Shown one piece after another: positions 37,223 through 48,477 of a stretch of DNA of 64,000 bases (position 1 is its first letter; each line of letters begins with the position of its first letter). The stretch is from Chamaecyparis obtusa. Its lineage: Eukaryota; Streptophyta; Pinopsida; Cupressales; Cupressaceae. The stretch is taken from positions 124,001-188,000 of the forward strand of contig BSBK01008424.1 in NCBI GenBank assembly GCA_027943335.1. Reading direction: 5' to 3'. The notes beneath the pieces are model-generated. The model was given only the letters and a program-made list of their open reading frames with translations, was not told where the DNA came from and searched no databases. A program made the translations under genes and the position numbers.

Positions 37223-37894
37223 TTAAAGTGTAGCTTCCATTACATCAGGAGACATGATTTGCGTCCCTTTTTTCTTTCTTTTCCTTTCAGGTTCTGAAGT
37301 TTTAGGCCTTATTCCAAAGGATTCTTCATCTTCTATTTCACTCAAATCGTCTATGTCTTTGTTACCTATATCGTCCTCATACCAATATAAGTAAAACCAG
37401 TCCTCTATTTTAGGTGACCGAACATGAAAAAAATAGTACAGGAAATCTAAGTTCCTCCTTATTATGGGACCTCTGGATATTAGAGTAGCTATGTCCTCAG
37501 ATTCCATGATGGAAAGAGATGGGGTAGGTTTGCCACCGATCATTGGAGAGTTGTAGAATCTTGGCCTTGTAATGGTTACATCTCCCTTAATATTGTTGAT
37601 AACAACATCCAACCCTCTTAGGTATTTCTTTTTGAAAAGTCGAGTGCATAATCTCCCAATATCAGATTTGATTGGGTCTACTTGGGAGGTCGAAGCTATA
37701 AACATAGATGGAATGACTATGTTGACACAGTAGTGGTCATCGTTAGTTAGAAAGTCCATCCCTAATATCCTATAAACTGCCCTGAGAATTAGAGCATGTG
37801 TGCATAACATAACTGACTTGAGTCTCTTTGTGTCTATGGTTCCTTCAAAGGCAATTTGAGGTTTTAAGCCTCTAAGTTTGATAGGGGTAGTCAT
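37223..37894 (-). CDS. Unidentified protein, 223 aa, paralogue of the next ORF
   Basis: ATG at 37892-37894 begins MTTPIKLRGLKPQ. The middle is hydrophobic and mixed alpha/beta-like (VNIVIPSMFIAS). Then come YLRGLDVVINNI, RGPIIRRNLDFLYYFF and an aromatic stretch WFYLYWYEDD. An acidic segment and a basic KRKRKKKG-like tail follow. The motifs LRGLD and RRNLDFL, about 54 residues apart, reappear at the same distance in the ORF at 38529-39068. I know no family with this arrangement. It lies upstream of a poly-A retroposon tail on the same strand. It could be a gene of that element, an old viral insertion or a captured host gene. The frame is intact. Confidence 0.5.
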   Translation of the reverse strand: MTTPIKLRGLKPQIAFEGTIDTKRLKSVMLCTHALILRAVYRILGMDFLTNDDHYCVNIVIPSMFIASTSQVDPIKSDIGRLCTRLFKKKYLRGLDVVINNIKGDVTITRPRFYNSPMIGGKPTPSLSIMESEDIATLISRGPIIRRNLDFLYYFFHVRSPKIEDWFYLYWYEDDIGNKDIDDLSEIEDEESFGIRPKTSEPERKRKKKGTQIMSPDVMEATL

Positions 37895-38528
37895 CGAAGC
37901 AAGTGTGGAGGATTTGTTCTTAGAGGCTTCAGATGAAGGGTTGGTAGTAGATATACTTATATATCAAATGAAGCATCTTTACGTTTCTGCCTATTCAAAT
38001 ACCACTATTGTTTGTCTGTTCGGATACTCATTTTTTAATCAAATATTTTGTGTTTCTACTTCTATATTAAAGTATGTATTTATCTGAATATGCGTTTATA
38101 TTTAAATTGCATTTATATAGTTAACTACTGTTAATGTTTATGATTCATAGTATATTGGTTTGTTCTGAAGTTACTTCCTACCTAAGGGCCTAGTAATAGT
38201 TTTTCAAGAAAAGATAACAAATTAGAGCAGAAGTTATCTTTATGAAAGAATGACATTTTCTAAAATGCATTATTTCATAATAAACATAATGTTTATTAAT
38301 CTATATGTACTTTTAATAGTTTGAAGTATGTAATGAGCTGTAGTAGTAGAAAATATTTTAATACAAAATACAAAGGCGAGCTCTGTTAATAAAGTCCATA
38401 AAATCCTACTCTAATATGACTTCTATATTATAATATTCTTAACTATACTTCCAGAGGTCTCTTACTTCCTTTGCTTGAATACTATCAGTGCATCATTATC
38501 TTCGTTGCGTGCCTTTAGGCTATGAGTA

Positions 38529-39068
38529 TTAATTGCATTTGACAGTTGGCACAATGAAGCATACATTTTGAGCCTCTTCTTCATAATATTCTTTGGGAAT
38601 GTTGTATCCTTCTTCTTTCCAATAGTTCATCAACCAGATAGTAGGCAAATGGTTATCTTGCATGGATTTCATCAGGAAATCCATGTTCCTCTTCATTACG
38701 GGCCAGAAAGTCTCAAATATTTCTCCCTCTCCATGGATTAGAATCAGACGTTTCTGAGAGACTGGGATAAAGGGAATTTGCTCATTGTTGATTCTCATGT
38801 AAATTTCGGGATAAGGAATGCGTTTCTCCGAGTCGATGCAGCATATAGCGATCTCTAGTCCTTCAAGGATGTCTTTAATGAAGATTTTCTTAGTTGTGTT
38901 GAAGATCTCCCCTTTCAAGTAACCTGCTTCTACTGCAAGTGATATGAATAGACCCACAATGTGGCCATTCACCCGTATTGTAAATTCATTTTCAAAGTAA
39001 AATTCCCCAAGACTCTTTTCTAGTGCCCTTCTACAGTCATTAGGAATAACTAGTAGAATTTTGTTCCA
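38529..39068 (-). CDS. Unidentified protein, up to 180 aa, paralogue of the previous ORF; start missing
   Basis: The frame is open from after a TGA at 39069-39071 to the stop at 38529. The upstream part reads NKILLVIPNDCRRALEKSLG and then FYFENEFTIRVNGHIVGLFI, so an ATG-less N-terminal part is likely lost or lies in another exon. Further on are ILEGLEIAICC, PVMKRNMDFLMKSM and WLMNYWKEEGYNIP. LEGLE and KRNMDFL align with LRGLD and RRNLDFL of 37223-37894, each followed by an aromatic segment. Function unknown. The 630 bp between the two ORFs holds no open frame. Confidence 0.5.
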   Translation of the reverse strand, partial: WNKILLVIPNDCRRALEKSLGEFYFENEFTIRVNGHIVGLFISLAVEAGYLKGEIFNTTKKIFIKDILEGLEIAICCIDSEKRIPYPEIYMRINNEQIPFIPVSQKRLILIHGEGEIFETFWPVMKRNMDFLMKSMQDNHLPTIWLMNYWKEEGYNIPKEYYEEEAQNVCFIVPTVKCN

Positions 39069-39071
39069 TCA

Positions 39072-40234
39072 TTTTGGTAATATTGGACCTTGAAATGACA
39101 TTTTTCTCTTCTCGTTGGAAAAGGTTAACACATTCGTCTCCATACCTATGCTACTTCTGGTTTCTTAGAAAGTTTATCCTAATTAAGAGTGACATCTTAG
39201 TTCAAGGATTATATTATACTTCCGAAAGATTTGGAATAATCCATGGGTATGAGCTTAATTAAATGATCTGGCTTGGTGATACCATGACTAGTTATGATAT
39301 TCCGTGGGTATGAACTCGAATAAATATGCAGGCTTGGTGATACCATCCCAAGTAATGATGATGATAGGGTTATAATTGCCTAGGATTTTGAACTTAGATT
39401 CATGTATTTTGGAAGATTATAGACTTAGGAGTAGTGGAATAATATTCCATTAGTATGGAGTTGGGACTATAAGTAAGAAAAATGAGGAGCTAGACTCGTG
39501 ATAGGGGATGATTTGATATGTGTGTTGTTGAAATGAATGAGAGTTTCAAGTAAGCGTCACTAAAACATAATTGCTATTTATGCTGTGATAATGTCATTGA
39601 TAAATCTTATTTGAGCAAGTGTAAAATTTCTACTCCTTTTAAGAATTGTACTTCCTTATGATAAGATTAAGGATTTTATATATCTACCGAAAAGTTTGAA
39701 GAAATCCAAAGTTGTTTTGGATTCTGAACTAAGATGAGATGTAAGTGGTATTGCGATAACAAACCTCATATTGAGGAAGTAATAAGTCGGAGGTAATGGG
39801 TGAAAGTATTAAATTTGTGAATATTTAAAATTTTATATTCTAATATGTTAATATGAATTTATATATATAGGAATACTATGGGTTAATATTCAGTGTTCTG
39901 GCTCTTATCTAAGAGGGAAAAGTGGGGAAGTTAAAAAAGTTACCAATGTTTCAGTTAGAGGCCTAACATAACTGCAATGTATTGAATTTCTAGGTAATTG
40001 ATCACGGTTTTCATATATCAATTAAGTAAATTAATAACATATTTCCACTACAATCTGAGTTTAATATCTATATTATTTGTTATGTTTGAGACTAAAGTTT
40101 AGATAGATGTAGTAGTACATAGGTATTTCATCTATTCCCAATCTTGTTAATAGGTCATCATGGGTGAGGGGTTGTGCCTTCTAATATAATAAATTTATAA
40201 TAGTAATTAATGTTATAGTAATTGTCTTTCTATG
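39072..40234. other. Intergenic stretch, no gene seen
   Basis: AT-rich DNA. A roughly 60-bp motif (attccatgggtatgagcttaa, ggcttggtgataccat) is repeated around 39,236-39,340. No poly-A tail for the neighbouring LINE could be identified at about 40,180-40,234. Confidence 0.45.
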
Positions 40235-40557
40235 TTAATTGGTATAGATGACTTCTTCATTTCTTCCATCTACACCTTTGTTAGCTAAGGAGTCAACAAT
40301 TTGATTACCTTCCCTGTATACATGATTAATCGTAAAATGGTTAAAATAGGATAGTAGGATCGACCCTCTTTTTACTAATCCGTTCAAACTCCAGTTTGGA
40401 GTTTTACTAGTTCTAAGTGCATTAATAATTAAAGTTGAGTTCCCTTCTATATTAATATAGTCTAATTTTAGTTTCTTGCACAGTAATAATCCTTCAACAA
40501 GCGCACAACCTTTTGATATATTATTGGAGGCAATCCCTAAGTCTCCACATTTACATG
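40235..40557 (-). pseudogene. LINE RNase H, C-terminal half
   Basis: Reads KCGDLGIASNNISKGCAL, then LDYINIEGNSTLIINAL and HVYREGNQIVDSLANKG, stop at 40235. This is the plant LINE-type RNase H (RVT_3): the EGxS/T motif and the REGNxxxDxLA motif are present. The N-terminal half lies 6.4 kb away at 46960-47403. Confidence 0.85.
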
Positions 40558-41950
40558 TGTAAGATGAAATAGGCGATGGGGTCCCAGAACAAAGGTTTGC
40601 ACATAAAAGAGACCCTAAAGCTAATATTTTACACATACATGAAATTATATTGATATGGAAAGTAAATATAGAAGACAAATGTTGAAATGAAGAAGTAAAG
40701 GTACTTACCTTTGAAAAAGAATCGACTGAAAACCCTTTCAGACGGTCTCAGAAACTGTTGATTTTCACAATCATGAACCAAAATTGCGAGATCTACAAAA
40801 CACACAAATCTTTTTCTTTTCTAAGCAAGGTCGTCATTGACCTAGGTAGACAAAGTTGACCTTGACCTACACTGCTCCGACGTAAAAAAGGTATCCATAT
40901 CTGCACTGATATTCGCCGTCCTGCACCTGTACCTACAAGAAAAATATTTTGTTTGTTGGGGGGGAGGGGTTTGCCTTAGTCAAACCCCAATTTAGGAATT
41001 AACCTTGAAATTGAATTGAAATTACAGAGATAAACAAAGTAAATGGAACAATTCACCTTACTTATGTTGAAACCCTTGTGGAGGATTCGAATCCTTGAAT
41101 CCACAAGTATGGATGCTCCAAATGAATGTAGAATTCAAATCAATTATCTTTAGATCTTCAACACCAATCTTGAATGGATCTTGGAATAGGAAAAGGCTTG
41201 AATGGATGTGGATGGAGAAATCTTCAACAAGAGGGCTCCATAGAGATTGAATCCTTCAATGGCTAACAATGGATCTCCATGATGAATTGGATCTTGAATG
41301 CTTGAAGATGAATGAATGCTTGAATTCCTTCCTTCTCCTTCTTGCTTTCTTGATTGCTTGATTCCACTTGCTCGAGGTGGTTGAGAGATTATGAGGATGA
41401 GAGATGGATAAAATGAGAGAGGAAGGCCTACTTTTATAGTGATCTAGGGCACAAACTTCTAGAGGGGCCACATGTGAGAAATAAATTCTCATTGGGCCCA
41501 TACCCCTAGAAATGGACCTAGATTAAATGCAATTTAAGAGTTTACCATTTCGAAAGTAAAAAACAGCCGACCCAGAGGTGGGAAAACAATTCTTTTTGAA
41601 ACCCGACATCCTGAAATCATGAAACTTTGAAATTTGGACCTTGGGTCAAGGTCGAGGTCGACTTTGACCTAGGTCAAAGTCAAGGTCAACTTTGACCTAA
41701 AAGGTTGGCTTTGACCTAAAAGGTCAACATTGACCCAAAAGGTCGACATCGACCCAAAAGTCAAGAATCTCATAATTTCAAATCAAGATGCCAGAATTAT
41801 GCAGAAAAAAAGTGGAAAATGAGGCAGAACAGGGGAAAAAGCCAGATCCAAGTCAAAGACCCATTCAAGGTGTTCAACATGACCCCAAACCACTTACTCG
41901 GAGGGCTAAACATTCTTAACATGGAAGTGCTTCCATTTTAAGACAATACA
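40558..41950 (-). repeat. 3' LTR of the nested element
   Basis: Matches 45573-46959 along its whole length with scattered differences (for example ggcgatggggtcc against ggcgaggggtcc). TATA box at 41431-41438 (minus TATAAAAG). Dense W-box cores at 41,640-41,770. Confidence 0.9.
41638..41768. promoter_or_regulatory. W-box-dense block in the 3' LTR U3
   Basis: About 130 bp contain ten TTGAC/GTCAA cores (four on plus, six on minus), arranged partly as palindromes such as tttgacctaaaaggtcaaca. TTGAC(C/T) is the established binding core of WRKY factors. The block lies about 200-330 bp upstream of the LTR TATA box on the element's strand, where U3 enhancers sit. Confidence 0.6.
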
Positions 41951-43265
41951 TTAAGCCCCCACTTTAGCAAGAGTATGGACTCGATGCAAACTTTTGGTAA
42001 AGTAGATCGCAATGAAAAATAAAATCTTATTGAAATCAAAGGGACAAAGGAATCCTCAAGCCTCCAGGGGACTCAAGTCTTTGTCAACTCCAAGATTACA
42101 ATAAGAGAGACATCACTAGAAAAAAGAGAGAAAAGGGGAGAGAGGAATGGCTAGCTCACCTAGTAAGATGCGTGTATCTCACTGTGAACCACAAAAAAGG
42201 ATAGGATGGCCCACCAAAAAAACACTTGATAGTCACCCCATAAAGTTGTGCACCTTCTAGTGGCTTTGTGCATGTATGTAGTGCGTCTTCTGATGGCTTT
42301 TATGAAGTACCCATGGATCCATATTCTTATATCACCATAGAATACATTTGTAAAATGCGTATCTCTTCAAGATTTAGCAACTTATTTGCATTACCTTCCA
42401 AGGATTTAGCATATTAAATTGGAAATAAGTGTCCCTTCAGGATTTAGAAACTTATGTGCATTACCTTCAGAGGATTTAGCATATTTGAAATTGGAAATGC
42501 GTCTTTCCAGGATTTAGCAACTTATGTGCGTTACCTTTAGAGGATTTAGCATGCTGCAAAATAAAAGGTTAGAACAAAAATACATAATATAGAACGAGGG
42601 AGGCCATATATATGCCCCTCTGCTTAAGATGGAAAAAACATACTATTTTGACATGTTAAGGAAAGAAAAGAACAAGGATAAATCCTTCTTCAACATCAAG
42701 ACAATATCCATAGACAACACCCAGTCCAAGCCAAGAAGGTCACAACTCCTATGAGGCCATGGAAGGGACAAATGCAAAGAGATATCATGCAAGAAGGGAA
42801 AAAGTAACCCTTGTGAGGGATAGCACACTATTCAGCTTCCAAGGTGAGAGATTTATCAACCATGGAAACCCAATGTCAAACAATGAAATAGGTTACGATC
42901 AAGGAGATAGATTCTCAATGCAAACCAAAATTTTCATGTATGATTGGATATCACACAATAGATAGATATTGCTTAACCAAGGAAAGAGGTGAATCTCGGA
43001 AAGATAGAAAAGAAGGAGATGACATCCTTGCCCCCCAAGCATAAGAACAAGGATGGAAGGGGACCTATTATATCGCTCGCAACGCTATACAAGACAACGA
43101 GCCCCCAAGGATTAGGCTAACATTGTTTACATAATGTGGAGCTCTATAATAGGAACATAAATGTTGTTTCGAGAAAACATGATTGAAATACAACTCATTG
43201 TCACATGATATATAAATAACTTTACTATCAATGAGCTGCCTAATCTTATAATGTAGAGCTTGACA
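41951..43265 (-). other. Non-coding 3' internal region of the nested element
   Basis: No gene. It begins with the purine tract used for plus-strand priming (41951-41965) and carries a tandem repeat at 42,355-42,560. Frames on the plus strand here are shadows. Confidence 0.65.
42355..42560 (+). repeat. Tandem repeat, three units of about 66-70 bp
   Basis: Each unit has tcaggatttagcaacttatg, tgcattacctt, gaggatttagcatatt and ttggaaatgcgt, with a few substitutions and small gaps. Confidence 0.8.
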
Positions 43266-44366
43266 TTAATTAGTAGAGTGATCATGAAATCTATGATATA
43301 AACAAAAAGGAAGAGTCGTCAAGTGTGGACTACGTTTCTTTTTGTGTTTAGGTTTAGTAATCATCTTAGCACGAAGAAGTTTAAGCAAAATAACTTCTTG
43401 GTCAAATTCCTTCACAGGTTCATCATGTCTTGAATTGTTATTTGAGATGTTGCTAACATTGATTTGAGGATTAAATCCCAATCCATAAGAATGCTCATGC
43501 CCCCCATTCTGTAAGGGCATTTGAATTCCCTTACCACATCCTTGAGCATTAAATCCTTGTTTAACTAGGAAATGATAACCAGGACCATAACGAGAAGTCA
43601 TACCAGAAGGAGTCAATGGAACTTCAGTAGTCACTATGTCATCATTAGTAGGTTTGACAGATTCATTGTGGGTGGAAGCAACGACAAAGTTATTACGAAG
43701 GGTATTAGAAGTAGAAGTAAAAACTTGTTGTTCAAACTCTCTTTGTGGCTTCATAAAATCAAGATCATAAACCTTATGCTCTCCCATGAAGGTAGGATTA
43801 AAATCGAAGGTTCCCAAATCATCACCAAGAAGAGTATTAGAGGAAGAAGGATTACTATTAGGAATAGGAGTAGTGTGGGTTTGAATATTCAAACAAGGAT
43901 TATGTGCATCATCTACATGAAGTGTATACATCATGTTGTTATGTATAAACTTGACTTCATGGTGAAGGGTGGAAGGAACAACATTCATCTCATGCAACCA
44001 AGGTCTACCGAAAAGAAGGTTATAATTGAGAGGTCCAGGCATAACATGAATAGGTGTATTCAGGATGACCAGACCTACTTTGATAGGTAAGGTAATGATG
44101 CCTAAAGTGTTCTTAGCAATGTTATCAAAGCCACGTATAGGAACATTTTCAGGTTGAATAGTTGAAAGATCAACTTTAATTGCTTTGAGCATGTCAATGC
44201 TACAAATATTAAGCCCATATCCATTATCAATCAAGGTCCTATGAATGATACTTTGATTGATAGTAACAACAACCACGAGAGCATCATATTGATTATGAAC
44301 TTCTTTAGAAGTTAAATCCTTTTGATTAAATACAATGTCAAGAGGATCCGAGGTAGCATGCATGGA
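43266..44366 (-). pseudogene. Tat-type aspartic protease and G-patch region of the nested element
   Basis: About 365 residues. The protease active site reads LIDNGYGLNIC, where the lineage has LIDGGAGLNIC, so the Asp is kept but the Gly-Gly-Ala turn is altered. NLLFGRPWLHEM is the flap/C-terminal protease block. Then comes YHFLVKQGFNAQGCGKG with a following YGLGF, a G-patch arrangement as in the full Tat element. It ends in a basic stretch without entering RT. The same frame continues upstream across one TAA (44367-44369). Confidence 0.8.
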
Positions 44367-45233
44367 TTATAAGAAGTTATTGATGTTCTCTTGATTAGGA
44401 GGTGGAGTGGGAAGAGTTGCTAGAGCTTTTTGCAAGGCTTCATAGTAAGTAGGTGAAGTTTGAAGAAGCTCCCATAGAGAAATCCTGGCAGGAGCATTTT
44501 TCAATTGGTTTATCAAATCATACTCCTTGCTAGGAAGATGGGGTGGAGGAGGAAGAATAGGTTGAGAAGGTGGCAACAAAGTAGAAACCACCAGATTAGG
44601 TTGAGGGTTATTCCTTGTACGATAAGTGTGAGCTATTGAATCTTGATTACTGAAAGACTCTAAAGACTCCATAGGTTTACCTTTGATAGTAATGCGAGGA
44701 CAACCTTTGACAGTCAACAAGGGTTTCAGAAAAAAAACCATATTAGTTGTCTCAACACTACAAATAGATTCACAAGAAGGAAAAAAAGAAGACATCCTAG
44801 GAGGAGATGAGGTAGAATCTTGATTCTCCATAAGATCATCACTAAGAGGGAGAGCATTAAGAGAATTTATATTATTCTCCGCTAATGCCTCATCACTAGA
44901 AGGAATCCCAAATGGAGGTAAAACATCTATAATGTCATCTTCTTTCGCTAAAATTTCTGCATAAGGCAAGTGTGTTTTAGAAAAAGAATCATCATCATGT
45001 ATTGATAGGTCATCCATTAATAAATCACCCTCTTGTATCAAAGCTTCTTCATGAGGAGGGGATAAATCAATGTCTTTGTCCAAGGGTTCATCCCAAAAAG
45101 TAGAATCATCCACAATGATTTCATGAGGAAGAGAGTAATCAACGTCCAAATCCAAAGGTTCATCCCAAATAGGAGGATTATCATCTCTATGAATAAGGCA
45201 CTTGAAAAACACTTGAAACAACTTGTGCAACAT
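44367..45233 (-). pseudogene. Gag-protease linker of the nested element
   Basis: 288 residues in the same frame as the protease, separated by one TAA. It begins with two imperfect acidic repeats (WDEPLDLDVDYSLPHE, WDEPLDKDIDLSPPHE). A conserved piece YDLINQLKNAPARISLWELL matches YNLIDQLQRTPAQISIFELL of the Tat gag-pro. The Gag core itself is absent, so the product could not form a capsid. Confidence 0.7.
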
Positions 45234-45455
45234 GATAATGAATAAAGAAATGCATAGAAAATAGATCTAGATATATCCAAGTGCATTCAAATGAAACACA
45301 ATAGGGCATCTAATTCTACATGTATTTTTAAAGAAATTTTGTGATTTTTTTGTATTTTTGAAATATAAGAGCATAAAAGAAATCTACTTTTGTAAGCATG
45401 TAAGATCTAACACAAAATGCAAATCTAACACCAAAAAGAAAGAGTTGTCTATCAC

Positions 45456-45580
45456 GGGTTCACCAAAATGTAAGATAAAGGTGAACACACAAGATAATAC
45501 AAAGGGAAATCTAACACAATAGGGCATCTAATTCCACAAAAGAAAGGGGTAAGCTTGTCAGGTTCACCAAAATGTAAGAT
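45456..45580 (-). repeat. PBS and LTR edge present twice, 104 bp apart
   Basis: The functional PBS is minus-strand TTGGTGAACCTGACAAGC (plus about 45,553-45,570), two bases from the LTR. The string ggttcaccaaaatgtaagat, which is the PBS start plus the first LTR bases, also occurs at 45457-45476. A further duplicated string cacaatagggcatctaattc occurs at about 45,297 and 45,515. A slip or template switch during reverse transcription, or a partial internal duplication, would explain it. Confidence 0.65.
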
Positions 45581-46959
45581 GAAATAGGCGAGGGGTCCCA
45601 GAACAATGGTTTGCACATAAAAGAGACCCCAAAGCCAATATTTTACACATACATGAAATTATATTGATATGGAAAGTAAATATAAAAGACAAATGTTGAA
45701 ATGAAAAAGTAAAGGTACTTACCTCTGAAAAAGAATCAGCTGAAAACCCTATCAGAAGGTCTCAAAAACTATTGATTTCACTAATTTCAAATTGAAATTG
45801 TGAGATCTACAAAACCTAGAAATCTTTTTCTTTTTTGAGCAAGGTTGTCATTGACCCAGATAGACAAAGTTGACCTTGACTTGCACTGCTCTGACATAAG
45901 TTCTAGTCGCAGATCTTGAAAGTTCGGCGAAAAGGGTATCTAGATCTGCATTGATATTCACCGTCCCGCACCTATACCTTCAAGAAAGATGGTTTTGTTT
46001 GTTGGGGGGAGGGGTTTGCCTTAGTCAAACCCCAATTTAGGAATTAACCTTTAAATTGAATTGAAATTACAGAGATAAACAAAGTAAATAGAACAATTCA
46101 CCTTGCTTATGTTGAAACCCTTGAATCCACAAGTATGGATGCTCCAAATGAATGTAGAATTGGATGTAGGATGTCTCAAATCAATTGTCTTTAGATCTTC
46201 AACACCAATCTTGAATGGATCTTGGAATAGGAAAAGACTTGAATGGATGTGGATGGAGAAATCTTCAACAAGAGGGCTCCATAAAGATTAATTGAATCCT
46301 TCAATGGCTAACAATGGATCTCCTTGATGAATTGGATCTTGAATGCTTGAATGCTTTCCTTCACCTTCTTTCTTGCTTGATTTGTTGATTCCACTTGCTT
46401 GAGGTGGTTGAGAGATTATGAGGATGAGAGATGGATAAAATGAGAGAGGAATACCTCCTTTTATAGTGATCTAGGGCACAAACTTCTAGAGGGGCCACAT
46501 ATGAGAAATAAATTTTCATTAGGCCCATACCCCTAGAAATGGACCTAGATTAAATGAAATTTAAGAGTTTACCATTTTGGAGATAAAAAAATAGCCAACT
46601 TGGAGGCGGGAAAATAATTTTTTCCAAAACCCAACATCCGAAAATCATGAAACTTTGAAATTTGGACCTTGGGTCAAGGTTGAGGTCGACTTTGACCTAG
46701 GTCAAAGTTGAGGTCGACTTTGATGAAAAAGGTTGACTTTGACCCAAAAGGTCGACATTGACCCAAAAGTCAAGAATCTCAGAATTTCAAATCAGGATTT
46801 CAAAATTATGCAAAAAAGAAGTGGAAAATGGGGCAGAACAGGGGAAAAAGCCAGATCCAAGTCAAAGACCCATTCAAGGCGTTCGATATGACCCCAAAAC
46901 ACTTACTCGGAGGGCTAAACATTCTTAACATGGAAGCGCTTCCATTTGAAGATGATACA
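45573..46959 (-). repeat. 5' LTR of the nested element
   Basis: Pairs with 40558-41950. TATA box at 46458-46465 (minus TATAAAAG). The W-box block at 46,674-46,775 has seven TTGAC/GTCAA cores. LTR differences are plentiful, so the insertion is not recent. Confidence 0.9.
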
Positions 46960-47403
46960 ATATGCAATCATTTTCCCTGCCTCATTATGAATACAACATC
47001 CAAACCTAGCCTTTCCTGGATTGCCTTTTGAGGCACCATCGAAATTGAGTTTATACCATCTGACAAAGGGTGGTTTCCAAACACAATTGCTTCTAAGGGT
47101 TTTCTTGTCTATTCCTTGCTGGCCTACAAAAGGGGGAATTTTCAGCCCAAACCAGAGTTTTCTTAATCTTTCATCTTCTTGGGTAAATTGCATATCTCTT
47201 CTACCAGTGAAGTTGCAGTTGTTAACAACTTCAACTATGCATGCTTCTATCTTATTTAGAAATTGGGCATAATCCAATTTATTGTCCTTGAATATTCTCC
47301 TGTTTCTTTCCTTCCACACTTCCCAAATTAATATGGACAGAGCTATAACCCAAATCTTACCAAACATACCATAATCCTTCTTCCTAGGCCATAAGTTAAG
47401 CAT
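46960..47403 (-). pseudogene. LINE ORF2 C-terminal region and RNase H, N-terminal half
   Basis: Reads IALSILIWEVWKERNRRIF, a typical stretch before LINE RNase H, then YKLNFDGASKGNPGKA and HNEAGKMIAY, where it is cut by the LTR element. The first catalytic Asp (NFDGAS) is present. Joined to 40557 and below, the frame continues as KCGDLG. Confidence 0.85.
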
Positions 47404-48477
47404 ATCATCTACATTATTAGGGAAGGTAGTTTTCTAGTTTAATTTTTGAGCTAGCCATGTCCAAAGTAGTATGTGTACTGACAGTTTATAAAAAGATGGT
47501 CTATGGTTTCACAAGATTTTTCACAAAGTGCACATCTAGAAGGGCCTTGATATCCCATTTTCTGGAACCATTATGTAGTCAAAATTCTATGCTGGGCAGT
47601 AGCCTAGGTAAACATGCTTGTTTTTGGTAGGTGGTTTTTATTCCAATAGAGATCAATTGGAAGCGATGTTCTATTAGGGGCTAGATTAGATAAAGTGGCG
47701 TACCCATCTTTGGTATTATACTCACCATTTTTGGATTTAGCCCAAATAATTCTATCTGCATTAGTAGATGGGTTAATTTTCCTATTCTTTAAATGCTCAT
47801 CTAACGCATCTCTAAAAGTGCTAGACAATCCTAATTTGTCTAGGCATTTCCAATTCCAACCTAAGGTCGGGTTATTATCTGTAATATCCATATAATCTTT
47901 AACATAGATACCTTTTATATTTTTAATAAGGTCTATAGCTGGATCATTGTTCATAATAGAATTTAGAGGGGGGAGGGCACCCCAAGAGTCTTCCCAGAAT
48001 AAAACATTCCCCCCATTCCCTATATCCCAAGAAATATTATCCGAAATGACATTCCTGCATTCTAAAACAAAGTTCCAAATTCTCGAGCCATTTGGAGGGA
48101 GAGTGTGTCTAAAGATACTTAAGTTATCATTGCCATCTAAGTATTTGTGTCTAAGAATTTTAACCCATTTAGCTGCAGGATCTTTATACATTCTCCAAAC
48201 CAGTTTTGCTCCTAATGCTAAATTCTGTTCTTTACAGTTTTTAAAATTCAGACCACCCTCTTCCCTAGGTTTACAAATCTTATCCCAAACAATCATTGCT
48301 AATTTTTTCTTATCACTAGAGCCTTGCCAAAAAAAAGTCCTAAGTTTTTTGTTAATATCTCTTTCTATCCCTTTAGGGAGACTCATACACATCATTTGGA
48401 ATGTTGGAATCACGGATGAAACATATTTAATCATCACTATTTTGCCAGGACTGGAGAGACATTTTCCTTTCCGAGAA
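47404..48477 (-). pseudogene. LINE ORF2, thumb/connection and zinc-knuckle-side region
   Basis: The frame at 47604-48437 carries conserved plant L1 blocks: VSSVIPTFQMMCMSLPKGI, FFWQGSSDKKKLAMIVWDKIC, GGLNFKNCKEQNLALGAKLVW, and NGGNVLFWEDSW. It stops at 47604, and the zinc-binding segment after it is in pieces. A frameshift lies between this part and the RT part, around 48,440-48,480. Confidence 0.85.

Larger units (their letters stand above)
40558..46959 (-). mobile_element. Non-autonomous LTR retrotransposon, 6.4 kb, nested in the LINE
   Basis: Two direct LTRs (40558-41950 and 45573-46959) of 1.39 kb both have TG...CA ends. The flanks are acatg and atatg, a 5-bp target duplication with one mismatch. 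A PBS lies next to the right LTR and a purine tract (minus strand AAGTGGGGGCTTAA) next to the left one. The inside carries only a linker/protease/G-patch region related to the Tat element at 2-13 kb. No RT or integrase is present, so mobility depended on other elements. Confidence 0.9.

Noticed and set aside
43572..44090. 172-codon frame on the plus strand
   Set aside because: Antisense shadow of the protease region; Arg/Ile-rich and without motifs.
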